Assembly: GCA_016866735.1 (NCBI GenBank)
Contig: VGLL01000031.1
Location: forward strand, 1 to 9,960
DNA from: Candidatus Shapirobacteria bacterium
GTDB lineage: Bacteria > Patescibacteriota > Microgenomatia > VGLL01
Direction: 5' to 3'
DNA: 9,960 bases
Shown here: positions 1 through 5,034 of the stretch, piece by piece
Position numbering within the stretch: the stretch's first letter is position 1
Layout: every line of letters starts with the position of its first letter
Notes under the pieces: model-generated
Seen by the model: only the letters and a program-made list of their open reading frames with translations
Databases searched by the model: none
Told to the model about the DNA's origin: nothing
Position numbers and translations under genes: made by a program

Positions 1-1091
1 GCTTTCAAAACAAGGCCGAGAGAGATGCGGCGGTTGGGCCGGTCAACGGTTTCGACAAAACAGGAGATTTCTGTGCCCACATCAATTTTTTCTGTTGGCG
101 GAATTTTGGAGATGTGCAAGAGCCCCTCGATTCCCGGCTCGATTTCGACTAAAGCTCCGTAAGGCGTGAGTTTAGTGACTTTACCCTTAAAGTGAGTATC
201 CGCCGGATATTTTTTCTCCACTTTTTCCCAAGGATCAGGCAAGAGTCGTTTTAGAGAAAGTTGCAGCCTGCCTTCGTTTACCTCCAAAGCTAAAACCTTG
301 ACCTTTTCGCCGGCCTTATAAAGCTGGTTGATATCTTCTACCTTTTCCCAAGCGATTTCCGAGATATGGACTAAGCCCTCAACCCCCTGTTCTGCGCCGG
401 GAATTTGACAACTGACGAGTAGGCCGTAGGGCAGAACTTGGATAATAGTCCCTCCATAGGTTTCCTGAAGCCTTATTTTCTTGAGGGCAGCCTTTTGGGC
501 AGAAATCTCTTTAGCCTGGGAGACTTGTTTTTCAGAAAAAACCAGGCGGTTCTCGCTACGGCTAACCTCGATAACCTTCGCCTTAAGCGGACGGTTGATG
601 AGCGCTTCCAATTTTCCCTGCCACATGGTTCCGATTTGGGAGGAGGGGATAAAGCCCTGCAGATGGTGGGGCGCATCAACGATGAGTCCGCCCCGGTTTA
701 GCTCCCGGCCCTGGACTTCCACTTCCGCACCATTTTTTAGTTTTTCATTATAAAAGTTCCAGGCATAATTTTGGGCCGACTTCCTTAAATTGATTAAAAC
801 TTGGCCGCTTTCCGTTTCTGGTTCGCCGACTACCACCTCTACCTTGTCACCCACTTTCAAAGTTTTAGCGTAGTCCTTAACTGCCTCAAGCTCTCGCCCC
901 AAAATCACGCCGTCTGTTTTTCCGCCGATATCAACAAAAAGACTTTTAGGAAAAATCGCGGTTATCTTACCCGTAAGGACCTCGCCTTTTTTCCAGCCGC
1001 GAATTGAAGAAGGAGCGCGCGCGAGAAGCGCCCCCATCGTCTGTGGTTCACCCTTCGGGAGTTCTGGAGACGGTTTTTGCTTGCCGGCCAT
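1..1091 (-). CDS. rpsA: 30S ribosomal protein S1, 3' end cut by the window
   Basis: RNA-binding protein of the small ribosomal subunit that helps bring mRNA to the ribosome. The reverse strand reads 363 codons without a stop from ATG at 1091 to the window edge. Four S1 (OB-fold) repeats are visible at about residues 34-105, 119-189, 207-283 and 299 to the edge. The last two carry the signature G-x-V-x-x-(L/V)-x-P-Y-G-(A/L)-(L/V)-V and the closing G-(L/V)-x-H-I-S-(E/K)-I; repeats 1 and 2 are more divergent. A short Lys/Pro-rich leader precedes repeat 1. The start at 1091 is chosen because AAAGGTGG lies 9 nt upstream on the minus strand; an overlapping ATG three codons upstream runs into a stop after 16 codons. 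Four repeats make this shorter than the six-repeat E. coli protein; probably only a short C-terminal tail is missing. It is the only gene here with a clear Shine-Dalgarno site. Confidence 0.93.
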   Translation of the reverse strand, partial: MAGKQKPSPELPKGEPQTMGALLARAPSSIRGWKKGEVLTGKITAIFPKSLFVDIGGKTDGVILGRELEAVKDYAKTLKVGDKVEVVVGEPETESGQVLINLRKSAQNYAWNFYNEKLKNGAEVEVQGRELNRGGLIVDAPHHLQGFIPSSQIGTMWQGKLEALINRPLKAKVIEVSRSENRLVFSEKQVSQAKEISAQKAALKKIRLQETYGGTIIQVLPYGLLVSCQIPGAEQGVEGLVHISEIAWEKVEDINQLYKAGEKVKVLALEVNEGRLQLSLKRLLPDPWEKVEKKYPADTHFKGKVTKLTPYGALVEIEPGIEGLLHISKIPPTEKIDVGTEISCFVETVDRPNRRISLGLVLK

Positions 1092-1126
1092 TCATCATAA
1101 CCACCTTTCTTTTTAAGAGTGGGTTA

Positions 1127-1155
1127 ATTATAGCCTATCCTTTTCTTTTATTCAA
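1127..1155 (-). promoter_or_regulatory. Sigma-70-type promoter of rpsA
   Basis: On the minus strand TTGAAT (1150-1155) is followed by a 17-bp spacer and a perfect TATAAT (1127-1132). Transcription would begin near 1120, leaving a leader of about 29 nt that contains the Shine-Dalgarno sequence of rpsA. A separate TTGACT lies farther upstream, but its 24-bp spacing is too long. Confidence 0.8.
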
Positions 1156-1198
1156 TAGTCAAAAAGTGGGTCATTTTACCACCGGGGTAGACCACAAA

Positions 1199-1257
1199 AC
1201 GATTTTAGAAAGGGAGCTTGGGAAAGTTAAAAGTCAACTTACAAAGGAGTATCCTTT
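1199..1257 (+). repeat. Direct repeat, copy 1; remnant resembling an abiEii 3' end
   Basis: This stretch matches 2675-2734 over about 60 bp with one single-base gap. The last 22 bases (ending acaaaggagtatccttt) are identical, and 1214-1257 differs from its partner at about six positions. The copy at 2675 spans the last codons and stop of abiEii. Read in the same register, this copy gives ILERELG, then a one-base shift and a stop, against VLKMELGRS-stop in abiEii. It therefore looks like the broken 3' end of an earlier abiEii-like gene upstream of the intact operon. The sequence after it repeats cctttgtata following an 11-nt insertion relative to copy 2. Confidence 0.6.
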
Positions 1258-1383
1258 TTATATCCTTTGTATATCTCCAAAAGGATTCTCCTGTTGAGGC
1301 CGAAACCCCAAAACTGGATTTACCAATAACCAAACCGCAAGAACCCTCGATCGAGCTTAGCTCGACTTGGTAAGCCTTGCCTC
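1258..1383. other. Gene-free stretch upstream of the AbiE operon
   Basis: No gene is supported. It holds several ATCCTTT/AAAGGAT-type half-sites just after the direct repeat (to about 1290), then about 60 bp that reads as a proline-rich peptide ending at TAA 1371-1373, possibly decayed coding sequence. The 15-bp palindrome at 1351-1365 lies in its right half. Confidence 0.4.
1351..1365. repeat. Small palindrome, CGAGCTTAGCTCG family
   Basis: tcgagct-t-agctcga is a perfect 7-bp inverted repeat around one base. Its 13-bp core recurs in reverse orientation at 4978-4990, upstream of the ATPase gene. Both copies sit just upstream of a TTGACA promoter. A related AGCTCGAGCTCG sequence lies near 2838, before radA. 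Function unknown. Confidence 0.5.
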
Positions 1384-1422
1384 TTGACAGCCATCCAATT
1401 TAGTTTTATCATAATATTATGA
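1384..1422 (+). promoter_or_regulatory. Promoter and start-overlapping palindrome of the AbiE operon
   Basis: TTGACA (1384-1389), 17-bp spacer, TATCAT (1407-1412), then six bases to ATG 1419. The transcript would begin at or next to the start codon, so it would be leaderless; there is no Shine-Dalgarno site. A perfect 14-bp palindrome, tcataatattatga (1409-1422), covers the -10 box, the start point and the ATG. This is a natural position for a repressor. AbiEi antitoxins of known systems bind their own promoter, so autoregulation is plausible but inferred. Confidence 0.72.
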
Positions 1423-1982
1423 AAAAACTGAATTTGCACGAGGCGGAAGAGAAACTGCTTGAGCTGAACTTAAAGGTTTTTACCCCGAATGATTTAAAGG
1501 TTTTTTTTAGGGTGAGCCAAAGAGCAGCCCAAGGATTTTTGCATTACAATTTAAAAAAGAGAGCCTTTGTTCACTTAAGAAAAGGACTTTATGCCCTGAA
1601 AAGAAATCTCCCCCCTGAATTTGTTTTAGCTAATCGGCTTTATTCTCCTTCATATATTTCTTTAGATTCTGCCTTAGCCTATCATCACCTGATTCCAGAA
1701 ACTGTTTATGCCGTTACTTCGGTAACGACTAAGCCGACCCGCAAATTTGTGGTTAATAATCTTTCTTACGAATATCGGAAAATTAAAAGAGAGGCTTATA
1801 CTGGTTATGAGCCAAAAGAAATTGATGGTCAGGTCGTTTATTTAGCCACTCCCGAGAAGGCAGTAGCCGATTTTTTCTATTTTGTTTCCTTGGGAAAGCG
1901 CAGCTTTAATGAGCGGTTAAAATTAGGCAAAGTTGATAAGCGCAAATTAAATGGATACTTAAAACTCTTTAAACAAAAATGA
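1419..1982 (+). CDS. abiEi: AbiEi-family antitoxin (type IV toxin-antitoxin), transcriptional regulator
   Basis: 187-aa basic protein. Residues 5-60 look like the winged-helix domain seen at the start of AbiEi proteins (helix, F-T-P-N-D-L, S-Q-R-A-A-Q-G, then the L-R-K-G-L-Y-A wing). Residues 78-107 carry the family signature Y-I-S-L-D-S-A-L-A-Y-H-x-L-I-P-E followed by V-T-S-V-T-T. The C-terminal part (about 140-187) has T-P-E-K-A-V-A-D and a lysine-rich end. In characterised AbiE systems this protein represses the operon and counteracts the nucleotidyltransferase toxin without forming a stable complex. It overlaps the toxin gene by ATGA (1979-1982), so the two are translationally coupled. 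Family assignment is from motifs; function in this organism is inferred. Confidence 0.85.
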   Translation: MKKLNLHEAEEKLLELNLKVFTPNDLKVFFRVSQRAAQGFLHYNLKKRAFVHLRKGLYALKRNLPPEFVLANRLYSPSYISLDSALAYHHLIPETVYAVTSVTTKPTRKFVVNNLSYEYRKIKREAYTGYEPKEIDGQVVYLATPEKAVADFFYFVSLGKRSFNERLKLGKVDKRKLNGYLKLFKQK

Positions 1983-2707
1983 TTGAAAGAAAAATCTTAG
2001 CAGACTTGGCCACTAAAAAAGAAACAACTTTTTTCAATATCGGTCGGGAGTATCTCCAAAATTTATTCTTGGCTAAGTTTTACCAAAAAACTGGCAGCGA
2101 AAATTTTCTTTTTAAAGGGGGAACTGCCCTGAGGCTTGTTTTTGGTTCGCCAAGGTTTTCCGAGGACCTTGATTTTACCGGTCTTAAAAATGGGGCAAGC
2201 TTCGAAAAGATTTTAGAAGATGTTCTGGTTGAGCTTTCTTTGGAAAATTTAAAAGTAGAGCTGACTGAGGCCAAACCCACTTCCGGCGGCTACTTTTCTT
2301 TATTGGCATTTGATTTATTCGGAGAGAAGATTGAAATCGAGGAAGAAGTTTCTTTTCGGCCAGCCGCTATTTTAGAAAGAGAAACGGCTCTTGTTGCTTG
2401 GGAATTATCTCCGGCGTATAAAGTTTACCTTTTGGGGCGAAGAGTTTTGGTGGCGGAGAAAGCCAAAGCCTTAATCATGCGCCAAAAACCGAGGGATATT
2501 TTTGATCTTTATTTCATCTTGAGAAATGAACAATTGAGAAGGGAGTTAAAGTTAACAGAAGAAGAGCGAGAGGCGATTTTCTCTCTTCTTTTGAAAAAAG
2601 ATAAAAGAGAGATTGACCGGGAACTTAGAACTCTTTTACCCAAAAGTTTTTGGCCAATTATTAAAGATTTACCGGCGGTTTTAAAAATGGAGCTGGGGAG
2701 AAGTTAA
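1979..2707 (+). CDS. abiEii: AbiEii-family nucleotidyltransferase toxin (type IV toxin-antitoxin)
   Basis: 242-aa protein of the AbiEii/AbiGii nucleotidyltransferase family (DNA polymerase beta-like fold). The catalytic motif is clear: F-K-G-G-T-A-L-R-L at 45-53, then S-E-D-L-D-F at 61-66, with D63 and D65 as metal-binding residues. A second strand, K-I-E-I-E-E-E (117-123), and the segment A-E-K-A-K-A-L ... R-D-I-F-D-L-Y-F (159-179) fit motifs II-IV of the family. Known members transfer nucleotides to cellular RNA targets such as tRNA acceptor ends; the target here is unknown. All motifs needed for activity appear intact. The start overlaps the stop of the antitoxin gene. The last codons lie inside a direct repeat whose other copy precedes the operon. 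Confidence 0.88.
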   Translation: MIERKILADLATKKETTFFNIGREYLQNLFLAKFYQKTGSENFLFKGGTALRLVFGSPRFSEDLDFTGLKNGASFEKILEDVLVELSLENLKVELTEAKPTSGGYFSLLAFDLFGEKIEIEEEVSFRPAAILERETALVAWELSPAYKVYLLGRRVLVAEKAKALIMRQKPRDIFDLYFILRNEQLRRELKLTEEEREAIFSLLLKKDKREIDRELRTLLPKSFWPIIKDLPAVLKMELGRS

Positions 2708-2734
2708 AGGCTAACTTACAAAGGAGTATCCTTT
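2675..2734 (+). repeat. Direct repeat, copy 2; abiEii 3' end and following hairpin
   Basis: Partner of 1199-1257. It covers the last codons of abiEii, the TAA at 2705-2707 and the next 27 bases. The segment 2718-2738 is a perfect 9-bp inverted repeat around three bases (tacaaagga-gta-tcctttgta). It could form a small RNA hairpin after the operon, but it is AT-rich and has no U tract, so I do not call it a terminator. Confidence 0.6.
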
Positions 2735-2755
2735 GTATACGAAAATTTTGCCTCG

Positions 2756-2784
2756 TTTATTAATTTCTTCCGTTTCGCTATAAT
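2756..2784 (+). promoter_or_regulatory. Promoter for the radA region
   Basis: A perfect TATAAT (2779-2784) lies 17 bp downstream of a weak TTTATT (2756-2761). It is eight bases before the ATG at 2793, which begins a RadA-like peptide, so the transcript is probably leaderless with respect to that ATG and reaches the longer radA frame 76 bases later. Confidence 0.65.
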
Positions 2785-2792
2785 GAAGTCGA

Positions 2793-2885
2793 ATGGCCAA
2801 GACAAAGACGGTTTTTGGTTGTCAATCCCTCGGTAAGCTCGAGCTCGGGGTAAACAGTTTCTTGATTTATGAAGACTCATTCTAA
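2793..2885 (+). pseudogene. Short reading frame resembling a RadA N-terminus
   Basis: Thirty codons beginning MAKTKTVFGCQS and ending at TAA 2883-2885, overlapping the start of radA by 17 bases in another frame. The first 12 residues match the usual beginning of RadA proteins (A-K-T-K-x-x-F-x-C-Q-S), but the second cysteine of the CxxC pair is missing and the sequence then runs into an AGCTCG-rich palindromic stretch. It sits where the leaderless promoter would place initiation. It may be a displaced original start of radA or a leader peptide whose translation feeds reinitiation at ATG 2869. No frameshift could simply join the frames, because the radA frame has TGA at 2863-2865. Confidence 0.5.
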
Positions 2886-4317
2886 ATACGTGTGCCAGCA
2901 GTGCTCTTATGAATCTGCCCAGTGGATGGGGAAGTGCCCGAATTGTGGGGAGTGGAATAGTCTCGTGGAGACGATTGTCTCCACTCGAAATGAAAAATTA
3001 AAAATTAAAAATGAAAAATTGGAGAAGCCGCAAAAGCTTTCGAAGATCAAATTAGCCAACAAGACGAGGATCTCGACGGGAATAGGGGAATTCGATCGGG
3101 TCGTAGGGGGCCCTTCGACAAGCTCAGGGCAAGGTGGGATCGTGCCGGGGTCGGTGATTTTGCTGGCGGGCGAGCCGGGGATCGGGAAAAGCACTCTCTT
3201 ATTGCAACTGACTGATGCCTTGCTCGCCCAACGAAATTTTGCTGTCGACTTCAGTTTCTCTCGCGATAAAACGCACACCGTAGAAAAAGCTCTTCGGCAC
3301 TCGCAAAATGAAGCCTCACAAAATTTGTTGGGCTCCACGGGCAGCTGCCTCTATGTTTCCGGCGAGGAGTCGACGCAGCAGATTAAAATCCGGGCGGAAA
3401 GGCTGGGGATTAAAGGCGAAAATCTCTTACTTTTCCCTGAAACAGACGTGGATACAATTTGTGCTCAAATAGAGGAAGAAAAGCCATTACTTTGTATTAT
3501 TGACTCAATCCAAACTTTAACTACAGCCGATCTTTCGGGAACAGCAGGCAGCGTTGGCCAGGTGAGAGAATCGGCGGCAAGGTTGGCGAAAACCGGCAAG
3601 GACTTAGGGATTCCTATTTTCCTTATTGGCCACGTGACTAAGGAGGGAGCCATTGCCGGGCCGATGGTTTTGGAGCATTTGGTGGATGTTGTTTTGTTTT
3701 TTGAGGGCGAACGCTTTTATCCGGGCCGTACCTTGCGATCTTTTAAGAATCGCTTCGGGCCAACGGACGAAGTGGGTATTTTCCAAATGGCCGAAAAGGG
3801 ACTGGTGGAAATTAGCAATCCCTCGGAGCTCTTCTTGCACGAACGGGATAAAGAGATTCCCGGTTCGGCAGTCGTGCCTATCTTAGAGGGCACCAGGCCG
3901 ATTTTAGTCGAAGTTCAGGCCCTAGTCAATCAAACCTCGATGGCTTATCCGCGCCGCGTCGCCAGCGGCTTTGATCCCGGCCGCCTTTCCATTTTAACGG
4001 CGATCATCAGCCGGAGACTTGGTTTACCTTTAGGCAGTTGGGACGTCTTTGTTAATGTTCCCGGCGGTTTAAGGGTGCGCGAACCGGCAGCCGATTTAGG
4101 AGTGGCACTAGCGATTATCTCCAGTTTTAAAAATAAGCCCTTGCCTCGTGGTAGCTTCGCCTTCGGCGAGCTTGGGCTTTTGGGAGAAGTAAGGAGAGTC
4201 TTGGGAGAAGAGAAGAGAATAAAGGAAGCTAAAAGGCTTGGGTTTACCAAAATTATTTCTCCAAGTACATGCACCTCTTTATCTCAGGCTACGTTATTCT
4301 TAAGAAGTGAGGTATAA
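2869..4317 (+). CDS. radA: DNA repair and recombination ATPase RadA (Sms), with three in-frame insertions
   Basis: RadA is a RecA-like hexameric motor that processes recombination branches. Domains in order: zinc finger with C9-x2-C12 and C23-x2-C26; ATPase with Walker A G-E-P-G-I-G-K-S-T (101-109), L-Y-V-S-G-E-E-S (161-168), Walker B L-C-I-I-D-S (208-213) and the RadA-specific K-N-R-F-G (293-297); then a Lon-protease-like C-terminal domain (about 330-465). At 482 aa it is somewhat longer than usual for the family. The excess comes from an AT-rich linker (about 40-52), eight residues PSTSSGQG (82-89) just before Walker A, and 36 residues (120-155) between the Walker A helix and the next strand. 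None breaks a motif, so the protein may still work. ATG 2869 has no Shine-Dalgarno site; the radA frame has TGA just upstream, so this is the first possible ATG. The last ~18 residues are short and divergent. Confidence 0.93.
   Translation: MKTHSKYVCQQCSYESAQWMGKCPNCGEWNSLVETIVSTRNEKLKIKNEKLEKPQKLSKIKLANKTRISTGIGEFDRVVGGPSTSSGQGGIVPGSVILLAGEPGIGKSTLLLQLTDALLAQRNFAVDFSFSRDKTHTVEKALRHSQNEASQNLLGSTGSCLYVSGEESTQQIKIRAERLGIKGENLLLFPETDVDTICAQIEEEKPLLCIIDSIQTLTTADLSGTAGSVGQVRESAARLAKTGKDLGIPIFLIGHVTKEGAIAGPMVLEHLVDVVLFFEGERFYPGRTLRSFKNRFGPTDEVGIFQMAEKGLVEISNPSELFLHERDKEIPGSAVVPILEGTRPILVEVQALVNQTSMAYPRRVASGFDPGRLSILTAIISRRLGLPLGSWDVFVNVPGGLRVREPAADLGVALAIISSFKNKPLPRGSFAFGELGLLGEVRRVLGEEKRIKEAKRLGFTKIISPSTCTSLSQATLFLRSEV
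2965..3020. repeat. In-frame inverted repeat plus AT-rich repeat in radA
   Basis: gtggagac-gatt-gtctccac (2965-2984) is a perfect 8-bp inverted repeat. It is followed by a tandem-like run of tgaaaaatt/aaaaattaaaa units (about 2990-3020). Together they encode the linker after the zinc finger, including NEKLKIKNEKL. The low-complexity DNA and unusual peptide suggest an inserted repeat kept in frame in a flexible linker. Confidence 0.6.
3111..3130. repeat. Imperfect palindromic repeat cccttcgacaagctcaggg inside radA
   Basis: The sequence cccttcgacaagctcagggc encodes most of PSTSSGQG (residues 82-89; codons 3112-3135). RadA normally passes directly from the G-G of V-V-G-G to G-I-V-P-G-S, so exactly eight codons appear added. 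This 19-bp motif resembles a dispersed repeat I recall from many bacterial genomes, including candidate-phyla genomes; that recollection was not checked. Confidence 0.65.
3226..3333. mobile_element. 108-bp MITE-like hairpin element inserted in frame in radA
   Basis: The ends are a near-perfect terminal inverted repeat: gcccaacgaaattttg (3226-3241) against caaaatttgttgggc (3319-3333), differing by one extra base. Shorter complementary tracts (cttcagttt against aaaatgaag) continue inward. The length is 108 bp, exactly 36 codons (residues 120-155), and the segment has no counterpart in RadA proteins I know. Removing it joins the ALL of the Walker A helix to STGSCLYVSGEES, which restores normal RadA spacing. 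It has no transposase gene and would depend on one elsewhere. Target-site duplication is unclear; a CTC may flank it. Confidence 0.68.
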
Positions 4318-4365
4318 GTTGTAAGTTTAGAGAAGTGAGAGGAGCTGGAAGTTGTAAGTTGTTAG

Positions 4366-4394
4366 TTTTTAAAGGCGGGAAATTCTGGTAGAAT
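4366..4394 (+). promoter_or_regulatory. Probable promoter of the four-helix-bundle gene
   Basis: An extended -10, TG-G-TAGAAT (4389-4394), lies eight bases before the ATG, with a weak TTTTTA (4366-4371) 17 bp upstream. AAATTC-tggta-GAATTT forms a 6-bp inverted repeat across the -10. The transcript would be nearly leaderless. Confidence 0.5.
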
Positions 4395-4402
4395 TTTTTT
4401 AA

Positions 4403-4807
4403 ATGGAAGAAAGGGTAAGAATTAGAAGCTTTTCTGATTTGGAAGTTTTTCAGCGTTCCTATAAGGCTTCGATTGTAGTTAACACTCAAGTAGTGCCGTC
4501 TTTACCAGAGGAGGAGAGATATGACCTGAAAGATCAACTGCGGCGTTCCTCGAAGGCGGTTCCGAGATTAATTGCCGAAGGCTTTGCTAAGAAGAACCAA
4601 AAAAGGGCTTTTCAAAAATATCTAGAAGATGCCCTCTGCGAAGTTAACGAATCTATCGTTTCGCTCAATCATGCCAAAGATCTTTATCCTAAGAGTGTGG
4701 ATGTGGCCTTATGTGAAAAATTGATTGACGAATACGATCAAATTGGTAAGATGATCTACCGCCTTTCTGAAGTTTGGACTGGCTTTTCCCGCAAATCCCG
4801 CCCCTAA
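4403..4807 (+). CDS. Four-helix-bundle protein (23S rRNA intervening-sequence protein family)
   Basis: 134-aa, mostly helical protein. The family signature is visible: S-F-S-D-L-E-V-F-Q-R-S-Y-K-A (9-22), then L-P-E-E-E-R-Y-D-L-K-D-Q-L-R-R-S-S-K-A-V-P-R-L-I-A-E-G (34-60). Conserved F-Q-K-Y-L-E-D-A-L-C-E-V-N-E-S (70-84) follows, and a last helix around 105-127. Relatives are encoded in intervening sequences of 23S rRNA and are structurally similar to the Avd accessory protein of diversity-generating retroelements. They are positively charged and are thought to bind nucleic acid. Biochemical role unknown. No reverse transcriptase or variable-repeat gene is present here. It is the only gene inside the repeat-flanked element. 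Confidence 0.85.
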   Translation: MEERVRIRSFSDLEVFQRSYKASIVVNTQVVPSLPEEERYDLKDQLRRSSKAVPRLIAEGFAKKNQKRAFQKYLEDALCEVNESIVSLNHAKDLYPKSVDVALCEKLIDEYDQIGKMIYRLSEVWTGFSRKSRP

Positions 4808-4898
4808 CCTCTTTTAACTTAAAACTTGTCTCACATCTTGATCTTACAACTTATAACTTATCCCTAAACTCACCTCTTAACCTTACAACTTTTAACTT

Positions 4899-4964
4899 AT
4901 GCCTAAATCGCTTACACCCGCAACTACTAAAAGTCTCTCCGAAGCCAGCCAAAAATTGAGATAA
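4899..4964 (+). pseudogene. 3'-end remnant A: 21-codon reading frame with a KSLSEA tail
   Basis: ATG to TAA encoding M-P-K-S-L then T-P-A-T-T-K-S-L-S-E-A-S-Q-K-L-R. It begins at the right edge of the four-helix element. The tail matches the extreme C-terminus of the ATPase downstream (P-A-T-A-K-S-L-A-E-A-A-K-N-L-G), and 4929-4955 matches 7286-7312 at 26 of 27 bases. It has no Shine-Dalgarno site or promoter and is more likely a coding remnant than a functional peptide gene. Confidence 0.5.
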
Positions 4965-4976
4965 ACTGGCGCTTGA

Positions 4977-4991
4977 CCGAGCTAAGCTCGG
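4977..4991. repeat. Small palindrome, CGAGCTAAGCTCG family
   Basis: ccgagct-a-agctcgg is a perfect 7-bp inverted repeat; its core is the reverse complement of that at 1352-1364. It lies between two direct copies of ggcgcttgac (4968-4977 and 4990-4999), the second of which supplies the -35 box of the ATPase promoter. Confidence 0.5.
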
Positions 4992-4994
4992 CGC

Positions 4995-5034
4995 TTGACA
5001 CCAATAGTACAATTTGGTAGCATTATTGTACTAT
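4995..5034 (+). promoter_or_regulatory. ATPase promoter with a 10-bp dyad reaching the start codon
   Basis: TTGACA (4995-5000), 17-bp spacer and TG-G-TAGCAT (extended -10 ending at 5023), nine bases before ATG 5033. A perfect 10-bp inverted repeat, atagtacaat (5004-5013) and attgtactat (5025-5034), surrounds the -10 box and includes the first two bases of the ATG. It could be an operator or an RNA hairpin that hides the start. There is no Shine-Dalgarno site. Confidence 0.7.

Larger units (their letters stand above)
4314..4900 (+). mobile_element. Four-helix-bundle (IVS-type) element with flanking inverted and tandem repeats
   Basis: The left arm (about 4314-4371) starts inside the radA stop codon and contains ataagttgtaag and aagttgtaagttgttag units separated by agaagtgagagg. 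The right arm (about 4805-4900) contains the complementary units cttacaacttataactt and ccttacaacttttaactt with aaactcacctcttaa between. The arms pair imperfectly over about 45-50 nt, and the right side carries two tandem versions. The arms enclose one gene. Homologous four-helix-bundle genes are known from intervening sequences in 23S rRNA, also flanked by pairing repeats; this copy is not in rRNA. Confidence 0.6.

Noticed and set aside
438..1297. Plus-strand reading frames opposite and just upstream of rpsA
   Set aside because: They lie antisense to clear S1 repeats or in decayed upstream sequence, with unnatural peptides; only the end of the 1004-1297 frame is of interest, as an abiEii-like remnant.
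1218..1373. 51-codon frame from TTG with a hydrophobic start and proline-rich end
   Set aside because: No ATG, the ribosome-site-like aaagggag is only one base from the TTG, and it crosses the direct repeat; treated as probable decayed sequence.
2718..2738. Intrinsic terminator after abiEii
   Set aside because: The stem is perfect but AT-rich and not followed by a T run.
2793..2869. Frameshift joining the upstream RadA-like peptide to radA
   Set aside because: The radA frame has TGA at 2863-2865, so a single shift cannot fuse them upstream of ATG 2869.
4403..4807. Part of a diversity-generating retroelement
   Set aside because: Only an Avd-like fold family member is present; no reverse transcriptase, template repeat or variable repeat found.
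4774..4959. 61-codon frame spanning the right repeats of the four-helix element
   Set aside because: Peptide is a translation of the cttacaactt repeats and overlaps the end of the four-helix gene.
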